Shown: one piece after another, positions 1-9,534 of the stretch
Layout: the number at the start of each line of letters is the position of its first letter
Position numbering within the stretch: the stretch's first letter is position 1
From: CAVZOY01 sp963777095
GTDB lineage: Bacteria; Actinomycetota; Actinomycetes; Mycobacteriales; Geodermatophilaceae
Assembly: GCA_963777095.1 (NCBI GenBank)
Contig: CAVZOY010000004.1
Coordinates: 248,001-312,000 of the forward strand
Direction of reading: 5' to 3'
DNA: 64,000 nucleotides
Translations under genes and position numbers: made by a program
The notes under the pieces: generated by a model
The model's database searches: none
Told to the model about the DNA's origin: nothing
What the model saw: the letters and a program-made list of their open reading frames with translations, nothing else

Positions 1-693
1 GCCGGTACGTGGGATGCCCGGCTGCGCACCTTCCTCGCCTCCACGCCGAAGAACGTGGTGCTCACCAACCACCACGAGCCCGAGCAGGAGATCGAGGGCG
101 GCCAGTTCACCGCCGCCCAGTTCCGCGCCGCTCAGCTCCGCCTGAACCAGCTCGTCGACGCGCAGAACCTCGCCGACGGTGGCACCCGCAAGGTGTCGGT
201 CATCCTGATGATCTCGACCTTCACCGGCTTCCAGGGCCGCAACGCGGCCAACTACTGGCCGACCCAGGCGCGCGACGGCGGCACCGTCGACCTGATCAGC
301 GCCGACGTCTACAACGCCCCGCACGGCACCGGCACGACGGTGCCCCTGGGCTACACCACCGGGACGAACTGGAAGACCCCGGCGACCCTGGTCCGGCCGG
401 TGCTCAGCTTCGCCCGGCTGAACAACACCGACTGGGCGATCTCCGAGCTCGGGCTCCTCGAGGACGTCAACAACGCCCTGCGGAAGTCGCAGGACATGCG
501 TGGGGTCGTCGACATCGCCCGGAGCGGCCGGATCGGCACGCTCGTGTGGCGCCCGGCCCTGTGGGTGTCGTACTGGAACTCGCGCGGTGGCCGGGCCGAC
601 TGGGGCCTCCGGTTCAACAACCCGCCCGTGCCGTCGGAGACCACCAACAGCAACGCCTACCAGGCCTGGCGCGCGATCGCCCGGCTGCCGTGA
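1..693 (+). CDS. Glycoside-hydrolase-like (GH26-type fold) protein, 5' truncated
   Basis: The reading frame is open from base 1, so the start lies outside the window; 230 codons are visible before the TGA. An N-terminal HEPE motif (codons about 21-24) and a downstream ISELG motif (about codon 147) resemble the acid/base and nucleophile glutamates of clan-A TIM-barrel glycosidases such as GH26, where the acid/base sits in an H-E/Q-P-E context. Aromatic residues (NYW, YWNS) fit a sugar-binding cleft. The fragment is followed by three secreted beta-propeller proteins, suggesting an extracellular or surface role. No signal peptide can be assessed because the N-terminus is missing. The hydrolase assignment is inference from two short motifs; substrate unknown. 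Confidence 0.55.
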   Translation, partial: AGTWDARLRTFLASTPKNVVLTNHHEPEQEIEGGQFTAAQFRAAQLRLNQLVDAQNLADGGTRKVSVILMISTFTGFQGRNAANYWPTQARDGGTVDLISADVYNAPHGTGTTVPLGYTTGTNWKTPATLVRPVLSFARLNNTDWAISELGLLEDVNNALRKSQDMRGVVDIARSGRIGTLVWRPALWVSYWNSRGGRADWGLRFNNPPVPSETTNSNAYQAWRAIARLP

Positions 694-728
694 ACCCCGT
701 TCCGATGACGAGGAAGAAGACCGACTAC

Positions 729-2103
729 ATGACGCGACGCGTCGTCACCACGCTCCTGGCCGCACTGCTCACGCTGGGCGGGCTGCTGCTGGTGCCAGGC
801 ACGGCCTCCGCCGCCGTGTCCTCGACCCCGCCGGCCACCCCGCAGATCGGCGGGTCGGCCTCGTCCGGCACGGACGGGACGGTCGAGGTCGTCCGCCAGA
901 TCACCCAGTGCGGCAACGTCATGTACGCCGTCGGGTCGTTCACCCAGGTGCGCAACCCGAGCTCGACGACGCCGATCGCGCGCAACAACGCGTTCGCCTT
1001 CCGCGCCGCGTCGCCGTACACGGTGCTGCCCTGGAACCCCAACGTGAACGGCCAGGTCGACACCGTCGCCTGCCTGCCCGACGGCGACGTCGCGCTGGGC
1101 GGCACCTTCACCACGGTCGGCGGCGTGGCGGTGCGCAACCTGGCCAAGGTCGACGAGGTGTCCGGGGCCAACCAGGCCTCGTTCACCCTGCACCCGGCCG
1201 GCCGCATCGCGCACCTGGAGGTCGTGCGCGACCAGGGGAACGTCCTGCACCTGCTGGTCGGCGGCTACGCGGCGCCCTACCTCCGCTCGGTCGACCCGGT
1301 GACCGGCGCCAACCAGGCCTACCTCCCGACGAACCTGGCGATCTCCGGCACCTACCAGTACGAGGGCGTCTCGGCGCAGACCCCGCGCATCTACAACATG
1401 ACGCCGTACCCGGCGCCGTACCAGCCGGGTTCGACCACGCAGCACCCGGCGATCCTCATGACCGGCATCTTCACGTCGGTCGGTGGCCAGCACCACGAAC
1501 AGGTCTTTCGGCTCAACCTCACGCCTACCCGGGCAACGGTGAGCCCGTGGGCGCCGACCGAGCTGTACGAGCACTGCTTCCGCCGGCAGCCGTTCTACGC
1601 CCAGGACGCCGCCTGGTCGACCGACATGAGCCAGGTATTCGTGGCGACCACCGGCTACCGACTGCACACCGAGTCGCTCCTGCCGCGCGAGCAGCGGCCG
1701 CAGGTGCGGACGGGCCCGTGTGACGCGGCCATCGCCTACCAGGCGACGAACCAGGTCGAGTTCGCCGGGCACACCTGGATCAACTACACCGGCTGCGACT
1801 CCCTCTACTCGGTCGCCGCAGATGCTGGCACCGTCTACATCGGCGGCCACCAGCGGTGGATCAGCAACGGCAATGCGTGCGACGCCCTCGGGACCGGCGC
1901 ACGCGTCCAGTCGGGCCTCGGCGAGATCACGCCGACGACCGGCGTGGACCAGCCGGGGCCGGCCCGCGGCCGGGGACTCGGGGCCGCCGACCTCCTGCGC
2001 ACGCTCCGCGGGACTGTGGATCGGCTCCGACAACCAGGCGAACACCGCCGGTTGCGGCACGGCGACGGGTGGCCGCATGGGCATCTGCTTCCTGCCGAAC
2101 TGA
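729..2103 (+). CDS. Secreted DUF5122-like beta-propeller protein, copy 1 (frameshifted)
   Basis: First of three tandem paralogues. Start ATG 729 is chosen because it aligns with the M-I-R-R/K starts of the paralogues and has AGGAAG at 711-716; an in-frame ATG at 705 is possible. A signal peptide (TRR, hydrophobic stretch, ASA) is followed by repeated blades with G-G-x-F-T-x-V-G-G and N-L-A-K-V-D motifs, typical of the delta-60/DUF5122 beta-propeller repeat. Conserved cysteines (QCG, CDSLYS, GICFLPN) recur in all copies and may form disulfides. The frame breaks near 2006: after ADLLRT one extra base (acgCtccg) shifts the tail from frame 3 to frame 1, where the shared C-terminus SAGLWIGSDNQAN...GICFLPN ends at 2103. 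Function unknown. Confidence 0.75.
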
Positions 2104-2143
2104 CACCGGCATTCCGCACTCACACATCACGGGGACCTGCTAC

Positions 2144-3469
2144 ATGATCCGCAAGACGCTCGTCGCACTCATATCGGCCGCACTGATGTGGTCGGGCCTG
2201 ACCGCGGGAGGAGTGGCCGCCGCGCGCGTGTCCACGACGTCCGCGGCCACCCCGCAGCTGGCCACGTCGGGCACCGACGGGACGATCGAGTCGGTCCGGC
2301 AGATCATCCAGTGCGGCGGCACGATGTACGCCGTCGGCCTGTTCAGCGCGGTCAAGAACGCCGGCACGTCGACGGCGATCCCCCGGCGCAACGCGTTCGC
2401 GTTCTCGGCGACCGCGCCGTACGCCGTCCTGCCCTGGAACCCGAACACCAACGGCCGCGTCGACACCGCCGCGTGCACGCCGGACGGTCACGTCCTGATC
2501 GGCGGCACCTTCACCTCCGCCGGCGGCGCGACCGTCAGCAACCTGGCCAAGGTCGACGGCGTCACGGGCGCCAACCGCGGCTACGGCTTCCAGCCGAAGG
2601 GCCGGGTCGCCCACGTCGAGGTCGTCACCGACGCCGGCGGCGTCCAGCACGCCCTCGTCGGCGGCTACTTCACGGGGCTGCTCGACTCCCGCAACCCGGT
2701 GACCGGCGCGAACGACAACTACGGGACGCCGGTCTTCTCGGGCAGCTACGTCTACCCGAACGCGTCCACCAACGCCCCCCGCGTCTGGAACATGACGGTC
2801 AGCCCGAACGGCCGGGCGGTCCTGATGACCGGCGTCTTCACCTCGGTCGGCGGTCAGCGTCACGAGCAGGTCTTCCGGCTCAACCTCACCGCCGGCTCCT
2901 CGACGGTGAGCCGCTGGGCGCCCCGCAACCTGTACGCGCACTGCGCGCCGGTCCAGCCCTTCTACGCGCAGGACGCCGCGTGGGCACCGGACATGAGCCA
3001 GATCTACGTCGCCACCACCGGACTCCGGCTGGCGTCGGAGGTCGCGATGCCGGTGAGCCAGCGGCCGGCCAAGCGGACCGGCCCCTGTGACGCGGTGATG
3101 GCGTTCACGTCCGGGGAGGGTGAGTTCTCCGGCCACCGGTGGATCAACTACACCGGCTGCGACTCGCTGTACTCCGTCGCTGCCGACGCCCAGACGGTCT
3201 TCATCGGCGGGCACCAGAAGTTCATCAGCAACGGCAACGCCTGCGGCGGCACCGCACCCGGGGCGGGTGGCATCGCCCAGCCGGGGCTCGGCGCGGTGGA
3301 GCCGGCCACCGGCGTGCACCAGCCCTCGGCGAACCGCGGCCGCGGTCTGGGTGCCGCCGACCTGCTGCGCACCTCTGCCGGCCTGTGGATCGCCTCCGAC
3401 AACCAGGCCAACACCAACACCTGTGCCGGCGCGAGCGGTCGCATGGGGATCTGCTTCTTGCCTAACTGA
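2144..3469 (+). CDS. Secreted DUF5122-like beta-propeller protein, copy 2 (intact)
   Basis: The intact member of the trio, 441 residues. ATG 2144 has acgggga about 9 bases upstream. The N-terminus is a signal peptide (MIRK, hydrophobic core, ending near AAA/ARV). It has the same blade motifs as its neighbours: G-G-T-F-T-S-A-G-G, N-L-A-K-V-D, G-V-F-T-S-V-G-G and H-E-Q-V-F-R-L-N-L. The segment before the C-terminus contains WINYTGCDSLYSVAADA, nearly invariant in all three copies, and the protein ends GICFLPN. It lies 40 bp after copy 1 and 44 bp before copy 3, so the three probably form one transcription unit created by tandem duplication. No enzymatic motif was seen; a structural or binding role outside the cell is inference. 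Confidence 0.8.
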   Translation: MIRKTLVALISAALMWSGLTAGGVAAARVSTTSAATPQLATSGTDGTIESVRQIIQCGGTMYAVGLFSAVKNAGTSTAIPRRNAFAFSATAPYAVLPWNPNTNGRVDTAACTPDGHVLIGGTFTSAGGATVSNLAKVDGVTGANRGYGFQPKGRVAHVEVVTDAGGVQHALVGGYFTGLLDSRNPVTGANDNYGTPVFSGSYVYPNASTNAPRVWNMTVSPNGRAVLMTGVFTSVGGQRHEQVFRLNLTAGSSTVSRWAPRNLYAHCAPVQPFYAQDAAWAPDMSQIYVATTGLRLASEVAMPVSQRPAKRTGPCDAVMAFTSGEGEFSGHRWINYTGCDSLYSVAADAQTVFIGGHQKFISNGNACGGTAPGAGGIAQPGLGAVEPATGVHQPSANRGRGLGAADLLRTSAGLWIASDNQANTNTCAGASGRMGICFLPN

Positions 3470-3513
3470 ACTGGTCGGGGAAGGCTCGGCCGCGCTGATC
3501 GAGGAGGGGTCTC

Positions 3514-4855
3514 GTGATCCGTAGGATCGTCATCGCGCTCGTCTCGGCGGCCCTCGCCTGGGCCCTCGTGCTGTCGAACGGAGTGGCCGGCGCGGCGGTG
3601 TCGACGACCTCGGCGGCCACGCCCGAGCTGGGAACGTCCGGCACGGACGGGTCCATCGAGACCGTCCGCCAGATCGTCCAGTGCGGCACGACGATGTACG
3701 CGGTGGGGCTCTTCAGCCGGGTCGAGCAGCCGAACTCCGAGACCGCCCTGACGCGCAACAACGCCTTCTCGTTCCGGGCTACCGCGCCGCACACGATCAC
3801 GACGTGGAACCCGAACGTCAACGGCCGCGTCGACACCGTGGCCTGCGGCGTCGACGGCACCTACGTGCTGCTCGGCGGCACCTTCACGTCGGTGAACGGC
3901 ACGGCCGTCCGCAACGTGGCGAAGGTGAGCACGACCACCGGCGCCGTCATGCCGTACTCGTTCCAGCCGACCGGGCGGGTGGCGCACATCGAGGTGGTCA
4001 CGGACGCCGGAGGCGTGCGGCACGCCCTGTTCGGCGGGTACTTCACCGGCCTGCTCGACTCGCGCAACCCGGTGACCGGCGCCGACGACGGCTACGGGAC
4101 GCCGGTCATCACCGGCACCTACAGCAGCAACTACACCAATCCGGACTTCCCGGCCGCCGGGCACGCCCGGCGGATCTGGAACATGACGGTCAGCCCCAAC
4201 GGGCGGGCGGTGCTGATGTCCGGCGTCTTCACCTCTGTGGGCGGCCAGCGGCACGAGCAGCTGTTCCGACTGAACCTGACCGCGGGGAACTCGACGGTGA
4301 GCGCGTGGACGCCGCGGGAGCTGTTCACGCCCTGCTTCACCCGGCAGCCGTACTACGCCCAGGACGCCGCATGGTCGCCGGACATGACCCGCATCTACAC
4401 CGCGACGACGGGTCTGCGGACGTACGAGGAGCAGCAGCTCCCGACCAACCTGCGGCCGCAGACGCGCAGCGGTCCGTGCGACGCGATCATCTCCTACCCA
4501 GCGACGGAGACCGCCTTCGACGGGCACCAGTGGATCAACTACACCGGCTGTGACTCCCTCTACTCGGTGGCGGCCGACGCGACCACGGTCTATGGCGGCG
4601 GCCACCAGCGCTGGGTGAGCAACGGCACCGCGTGCGACCGCGCCGGCGTCGGGTCCTTCCCGTCGCCCGGGCTGTCGCACGTGTCGTCCGACCAACGGTG
4701 CCCGGCAGGCGGGGGCCACCCGGGGCCGTGGGCTCGGGGCCGTCGACCTGCTGCGCACGTCCGCGGGTCTGTGGATCGGCTCGGACAACCAGGCGAACAC
4801 GTCGACCTGCGGCGGGTCGAGCCAGCGGATGGGCATCTGCTTCCTGCCGGGCTGA
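3514..4855 (+). CDS. Secreted DUF5122-like beta-propeller protein, copy 3 (frameshifted)
   Basis: Third paralogue. GTG 3514 follows a strong GAGGAGGGG (3501-3509). Signal peptide MIRRIVIALVSAALAW... then the same propeller motifs (G-G-T-F-T-S-V-N-G, G-V-F-T-S-V-G-G, N-Y-T-G-C-D-S-L-Y-S). The frame breaks near 4685: after GLSHVS one extra base (gtcgTccg) moves the tail from frame 1 to frame 2, which restores RGLGAVDLLRTSAGLWIGSDNQ...GICFLPG and stops at 4855. Without the correction the frame would read on to 4887. An additional NYTNPDF insertion is absent from copy 2. Family function unknown. Confidence 0.75.
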
Positions 4856-4907
4856 CCCAGCACCGGCTCGGGCCGCGCCCGGGCTGACCGCGTGGCACGC
4901 TCGGATC

Positions 4908-5834
4908 GTGCTCGATCCGATCGCGTGGCCCGCAGCAGCCCGGGCCCGGTTCCGGGCGCGCGTCTCGGGTGACCCCAGCGGTGCGCCGGCGTGGGTGCGC
5001 GACATCGCCCGGGTGGGCACCGGACCCGGCTGGTTCGAGCCCGACGGCGTCGTCTGGCGGGTGCACGGCGACCTGTCCACGCTGGTGGGCGGCGTCGCGG
5101 CGCTCCTCGGCCAGGCGGCCCACCCGCTGGCGCTGGCCGGCGTCCAGCGGCACTCCTCCTACCTGGAGGACCCGTGGAAGCGACTGGCCGGCACCGCACG
5201 CTGGCTGGTCGTGAGCACCTTCGGTTCGGCCGAGCTCGCCGAGCGCGAGGCCGGGCGCGTGCGCCGCCTGCACGAGGTCGTCGGGGGCACCCTGCCCGAC
5301 GGGCGGACGTACTCCGCCGGCGATCCGCACCTGCTGCGCTGGGTGCACCTGGCCTTCACCGACGCGTTCCTCGCCGCCCAGCAGGCGGTCGGACGCGACG
5401 TCGCCGGGCGTTTCGGCCGCCGCTGGCCCGACGTCTACGTCGCCGAGTGGGCGCGCAGCGCCGAGGCACTGGGCGCCACCGACCTGCCGGCCACCGAGCG
5501 GGAGCTGGCCGAGGCGCTCGACGGCTACCGCGCGCAGCTCGAGCCGGTGCCCGCCGACGTGCTCGCCTTCCTCGCGGCCCCGCCGGGCCTGGGCGCCGCG
5601 GAACGCCTCTTCTACCGGGGACTGTCCGGCGGCGCCGCGCTGCTCGTCTCGCCGACGATCGCGCCGTTCGCCCAGGTGCCGGGGCGATCCGCCGCGGGGC
5701 CTGTGCGGCTGCCGGCCACGCGGGCGCAGCTGCGCGCCCTGCAGCTCGCGCTGGGCCCGATGAGCCCGTCGGAGGCGGCGGCGCGGTGGCGCCTCGGCCT
5801 GGGACCGGCGCCGTCCTGGGCGGACGCCGCCTAG
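4908..5834 (+). CDS. Oxygenase MpaB family protein (DUF2236)
   Basis: 308 residues beginning VLDPIAWPAAARARFRARV. DUF2236/MpaB proteins are haem- or metal-dependent oxygenase-like proteins found in fungi and actinobacteria; a latex-clearing member exists, but most have unknown substrates. Supporting signatures are the G-D-L-S-T-L-V-G-G-V-A-A-L-L-G-Q-A-A-H-P block (H in AHPLALAGVQRHS), the F-G-S-A-E-L-A-E-R segment, and H-L-A-F-T-D-A-F. GTG 4908 is the first start in frame after the previous gene; the ribosome site is weak. The 23-bp gap to the next gene holds an imperfect hairpin (cggactg/cagtccg), probably shared as a terminator with the convergent gene. Confidence 0.75.
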   Translation: MLDPIAWPAAARARFRARVSGDPSGAPAWVRDIARVGTGPGWFEPDGVVWRVHGDLSTLVGGVAALLGQAAHPLALAGVQRHSSYLEDPWKRLAGTARWLVVSTFGSAELAEREAGRVRRLHEVVGGTLPDGRTYSAGDPHLLRWVHLAFTDAFLAAQQAVGRDVAGRFGRRWPDVYVAEWARSAEALGATDLPATERELAEALDGYRAQLEPVPADVLAFLAAPPGLGAAERLFYRGLSGGAALLVSPTIAPFAQVPGRSAAGPVRLPATRAQLRALQLALGPMSPSEAAARWRLGLGPAPSWADAA

Positions 5835-5857
5835 CGACGGACTGGAGCGGTCCTTTC

Positions 5858-6163
5858 TCAGTCCGGCGGCGGGAGCACCCGCGGCGCGAACACCTCGTCG
5901 ATCGGCCGGGGACCGACGTACTGGCGGCAGGTGCACGGCACCCACGTGTGCCCCGCCCAGCGGCCGCGCTTGTCGTAGGCATCGCGGCGCAGCTCGGCGT
6001 AGCAGGTCGCCGTGTCGCGGTCGTGCTGGCTCAGCGCGTGGCCGCACCCGCACAGCGGGGTGACAGGGGGCGGTGGGGGAGCGGACCGGCGGCGACCCAC
6101 CCGCCCGCCGAGGAACCCGGCGGCCAGCAGCGCGGCTCCCACCAACAGGCTGACCGGGTCCAT
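5858..6163 (-). CDS. Small membrane-anchored Cys/His protein, unknown
   Basis: 101 residues. An N-terminal transmembrane helix (VSLLVGAALLAAGFLGG) is followed by a proline linker and a compact domain containing C-G-C-G-H, H-D-R-D-T-A-T-C-Y and C-T-C, which could bind zinc. Conserved HTWVPC looks like a metal-binding knuckle. It converges on the oxygenase gene. I do not recognise a named family; similar short proteins with a CGCGH...C...CxC pattern occur in actinobacteria. Expression as a type I membrane protein is inference. Confidence 0.6.
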   Translation of the reverse strand: MDPVSLLVGAALLAAGFLGGRVGRRRSAPPPPPVTPLCGCGHALSQHDRDTATCYAELRRDAYDKRGRWAGHTWVPCTCRQYVGPRPIDEVFAPRVLPPPD

Positions 6164-6272
6164 CGACGCCCCCTCGATCCGTGGCTTGGCGTCGAAGGTA
6201 GCGCGGGGTCGCCCCGTGCGCCGCCACCGATTCGAAGTTCAGGGTTTCCCCTGAGGGTGCGATTGATCGGCT

Positions 6273-6557
6273 GTGACCGGGGGCACAGAAACGGGTGTGA
6301 ACGACTACGCCGTGGGGTTCGCGCGACCGGACCGGTGGTCGCGCGCACAGCCTTCCGTCGAGGTCCACCCGTGGCACGCGGTGGAGGCGCACCGTCCCGC
6401 CGCCGAGCTCGACGGGGAGGTCGAGCTGGCCGTCTGCGGAGCCATCGTCCAGGTCTGGGGGTCGCAGAAGTGGACCCGCGTGGGCGTGGGCCGTACCGCC
6501 TGCCCGGACTGCCAGCGGATCAGCGCCGTGCTGGAGCCGGTGCCCAGCGGCCGCTGA
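6273..6557 (+). CDS. Small protein with possible zinc-ribbon pair, unknown
   Basis: 94 codons from GTG 6273; an in-frame GTG at 6297 (VNDYAVGF) is an equally plausible start. The only recognisable elements are VHPWHAVE and a Cys set, AVCG and ACPDCQ, separated by about 20 residues, compatible with a small zinc ribbon. Codon use is GC3-rich, supporting coding. It is transcribed towards the acyl-CoA dehydrogenase gene with a 22-bp gap between stops. Function not assigned. Confidence 0.55.
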   Translation: MTGGTETGVNDYAVGFARPDRWSRAQPSVEVHPWHAVEAHRPAAELDGEVELAVCGAIVQVWGSQKWTRVGVGRTACPDCQRISAVLEPVPSGR

Positions 6558-6579
6558 CGCCGGGTGCCCGCCGGGCTGT

Positions 6580-7771
6580 TCAGCGGCGCTCGGGACGCCG
6601 TCCGCTGATGGCCGACAGGCCGGTGATCGCCCGCCCGACGATGAGCGCCTGCACCGAGTCGGTGCCCTCGAAGGTGTAGAGCGCCTCCATGTCGGCGAAG
6701 TGCCGGGCGACGTGGTGCTCGAGCAGGATGCCGTCGCCACCGAGGATGTCGCGCGCGTCGGCCACGATCCGCCGGGCCTTGGCCGCGTGGTTCATCTTGG
6801 CCAGCGACGCCATGGCGGCGGTCATGCGGCCCTCGTCGGCCAGGGCCGACAGCCGCCAGCACATCAGCTGCATCGCGGTGATCTCGGCGAGCATCCGCGC
6901 GAGCTTGTCCTGCACCAGCTGGTAGCCCGCGATCGGGGCGCCGAACTGCTCGCGCCGCAGCGCGTGCGCCAGCGCCAGCTCGTAGGCCGCCGTCGCCAGA
7001 CCCAGCGCTCGCCAGGCCACCGTGTAGCGGGTGCGGTCGAGCACGGCAGAGACGTCCTTGAACGACCGGCAGTTCTCCAGGCGGTTCTCCGCGGGTACCC
7101 GGACGTCGGTCAGCGTGATCTCGGCCTGCCACACCGCGCGCAGCGCCGTCTTGCCGGTCATCACCCGGGCCTCGTAGCCCGGGGTGCCCTTGTCGACGAC
7201 GTAGCCGCCGACGGCGCCGTCCTTCACCGCGGGCCCAGATGATGACGTGGTCGGCGATCGACCCGTTGCCGATCCACTTCTTCTGTCCGTTCAGCACGAA
7301 GGAGTCGCCGTCGCGGCGCGCAGAGGTCTCCAGCGCCACGGCGTCCGAACCGTGCTGCGGCTCGGTGAGGCCGAAGGCGCCGATCTTCTCGATGCGGGCC
7401 ATCGCGGGCAGCCACCGCTGCCGCTGCTCCTCCGAGCCCAGGATCGCGATCGACTGCATGGCCAGGAAGCTGTGCACCCCGTTGAAGGTGCCGACGCTGC
7501 CGTCGGCCCGGGCGAGCTCGTAGGCGACCAGACCGGCCGCGACGTTGCTCATCCCCGGGCAGCCGTAGCCCTGGATCGTGCCGCCGGCGATGCCCAGCTC
7601 GGCCATGCGCGGCACGAGCTCGAAAGGGAACTCGGCCCGCTCCCAGTAGTCGTTGATCCGAGGGGTGACCTCCTTCTCGCAGAAGTCGCGTACCCGGTCC
7701 CGGATCTCCCGCTCCTCGGGACGGAGCAGGTCGTCGACGGCGTAGAAATCGGTGGCAGCCACGTCGCTCAC
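6580..7771 (-). CDS. Acyl-CoA dehydrogenase, glutaryl-CoA dehydrogenase-like (frameshifted)
   Basis: FAD-dependent acyl-CoA dehydrogenase of about 396 residues, the usual length. It starts at GTG 7771 (VSDVAATDFYAVDDLLRPEE). N-terminal and middle domains show F-G-L-T-E-P-Q-H-G-S-D and K-K-W-I-G-N-G-S; the C-terminal half has REQFGAPIAGYQLVQ, DILGGDGILLEHHVARH and the terminal YTFEGTDSVQALIVGR, where the glutamate is at the catalytic-base position. G-T-P-G-Y-E-A and the overall pattern match glutaryl-CoA dehydrogenases of lysine/tryptophan breakdown, though substrate is inferred. The frame breaks near 7230, after IIWAR and before VKDGAVGGYVV, by one extra or two missing bases. Divergent from glycerate kinase. 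Confidence 0.85.
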
Positions 7772-7792
7772 CCAGCGGACGCTACGCGCGGC

Positions 7793-8953
7793 ATGCTGGA
7801 CGCCGTGCACGTCGTGATCGCTCCCGACAGCTTCAAGGGCAGCCTGGCCGCGGACCGGGTCGCCGACGCTCTCGCCGACGGGCTGCGGCGGGTCCGCCCC
7901 GACGTCGAGACGGTGCTCCGGCCGATCGCCGACGGCGGCGAGGGCACGGTCGCGGCGGCGCTGCGCGCCGGCTACCGGCCGCGCACCGTGCGGGTCGGCG
8001 GTCCCGACGGCCGGCCGGTCGACGCGACGCTGGCCCTCGACGGGTCGACCGCGGTGGTGGAGCTGGCCACGGCGGCGGGGCTGGGCCTGCTGCAGGAGCT
8101 GGCACCGATGACGGCGACGACCCGCGGCGTCGGAGAGCTCGTCCGGGCGGCACTCGACGGCGGGGTCGAGAGGATCGTCCTGGGCATCGGCGGCAGCGCG
8201 ACCAACGACGGGGGCGCGGGGATGCTGCAGGCACTCGGCGTCCGGCTGCTGGACGCCGACGGCGCCGAGCTGCCGCCCGGGGGCGGTGCGCTCGCCCGGC
8301 TCGACCGGGTGGACGCCGAGGGGCTGGACCCACGGCTGGCAGGGGTCGAGTTCGTGGTCGCCTCCGACGTGACCAACCCGCTGGTGGGCCCGGACGGCGC
8401 GGCCGCAGTGTTCGGCCCGCAGAAGGGTGCGACGCCGGAGCAGGTGACCGAGCTGGACGCCGCGCTCGCCCGGTACGCCGCGGTGCTGGGCCGGGATCTC
8501 GGCACCGATCCGTCGCAGGTGCGGGGCGCGGGTGGCGCCGGCGGGACGGCGGCGGGCGCGCTCGCCGTGCTCGGGGCCACCGTCGTGTCCGGCGCCGGGC
8601 TGGTCTGCGACCTCGTCGGGCTGGCCGAGGCGCTGGACGGCGCCGTCCTGGCCGTCACGGGGGAGGGGGCGCTGGACGAGCAGACGCTGTCGGGCAAGGC
8701 GCCGGCCGAGGTGGCCCGGCGCGCCGCCGCGGCCGGGGTGCCGTGCCTCGCGGTGGCCGGCGTGGTCCGGCTGGCCGCCGACCGGCTGGCCGGCGCCGGG
8801 TTCGTCGCGGCGCACGGTCTGGTCGAGGTGGAGCCGGACGTGCAGCGCTGTCTCGCCGAGCCGGAGCCGCTGCTGCAGGAGCTGGCCGCGCGGGTGCTGC
8901 CACCGCACCTCCCGGACGGCGATCAGCCCCCGTCGAGCAGCCCCCGCACGTAG
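7793..8953 (+). CDS. glxK: Glycerate kinase
   Basis: Family I glycerate kinase, which phosphorylates D-glycerate and links glyoxylate/serine metabolism to glycolysis. The hallmark VIAPDSFKGSL is at the N-terminus, followed by PIADGGEGT, LGIGGSATNDGGAGM, GPQKGAT and TGEGALDEQTLSGKAP, all typical of GarK/GlxK. Length 386 residues is normal. ATG 7793 is annotated; GTG 7805 (VHVVIAPDS) would give the more conventional short N-terminus. The start lies only 21 bases from the divergent dehydrogenase start, so both promoters must overlap the other gene. The 3' end overlaps the convergent DinB gene by 31 bp. Confidence 0.9.
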   Translation: MLDAVHVVIAPDSFKGSLAADRVADALADGLRRVRPDVETVLRPIADGGEGTVAAALRAGYRPRTVRVGGPDGRPVDATLALDGSTAVVELATAAGLGLLQELAPMTATTRGVGELVRAALDGGVERIVLGIGGSATNDGGAGMLQALGVRLLDADGAELPPGGGALARLDRVDAEGLDPRLAGVEFVVASDVTNPLVGPDGAAAVFGPQKGATPEQVTELDAALARYAAVLGRDLGTDPSQVRGAGGAGGTAAGALAVLGATVVSGAGLVCDLVGLAEALDGAVLAVTGEGALDEQTLSGKAPAEVARRAAAAGVPCLAVAGVVRLAADRLAGAGFVAAHGLVEVEPDVQRCLAEPEPLLQELAARVLPPHLPDGDQPPSSSPRT

Positions 8954-9432
8954 GCCGCCTGCCCGACGTGCTGGAGGTCGTCGGACAGCACGCTCACCAG
9001 GCGGACGCCGAGGGTCACCGGCGGGTTCCACGACGAGTCCACGACGCGGTCGAGGTCGTCGGCCCCGATCCCGCGCAGGAACTCGGCGGTGCGCGCGTGC
9101 ACGGCGTCGGCGTAGCCGAGCAGGAGGTCCACCGAGGGGACGCGCACCCGATCCACCTCGTCGTCGTCGAAGCCGTACCCGGTGGCCGACGGGTCGAGGT
9201 CCAGCCCGAACCGGTCGGCCCAGCCCTCGGCGGTCCAGACCTGCTCGCGGCCGGCGACGTCGGCCACGTGGTCGTCCTGGACCCGGAGCAGGTGCCAGGC
9301 CAGCCAGCCGATCGGGTTGGCGCCCGGTGCGATGCGGTGCGCGAGCTGGTCGGGACCCAGGCCGTCCACCGCCTCCCGGAGGAACTCGGAGATGCGGTCG
9401 AAGCCGTCGAGCAGGAGATCACGTGGCTGCAT
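8923..9432 (-). CDS. DinB-family protein (DUF664, putative mycothiol-dependent)
   Basis: 169 residues, a four-helix-bundle DinB/DUF664 protein. The block IAPGANPIGWLAWHLLRVQDDHVADVAG is shared by actinobacterial members and supplies a metal-ligand histidine (WHLLRVQ); the second ligand pair is near the C-terminus in SVLSDDLQHVGQAAYVRG. Such proteins in mycothiol-producing bacteria are thought to be thiol S-transferases; the substrate is unknown. ATG 9432. Overlaps the glycerate kinase 3' end. Confidence 0.8.
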   Translation of the reverse strand: MQPRDLLLDGFDRISEFLREAVDGLGPDQLAHRIAPGANPIGWLAWHLLRVQDDHVADVAGREQVWTAEGWADRFGLDLDPSATGYGFDDDEVDRVRVPSVDLLLGYADAVHARTAEFLRGIGADDLDRVVDSSWNPPVTLGVRLVSVLSDDLQHVGQAAYVRGLLDGG

Positions 9433-9534
9433 GGCGAGCCGCTACCCGCCGGCCGCGATCGCATGCCGTGGGGCCGCGTCCTGCCGCGACGAAGACCCCT
9501 GGACGCCGGGGGTGGACCGGCGGACCATGCAGGC

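Noticed and set aside
9..2147. A 712-codon frame joining the region before 705 to the first propeller gene
   Set aside because: The first 230 codons are a shadow of the glycosidase-like frame 1; the true gene begins at the signal peptide near 729.
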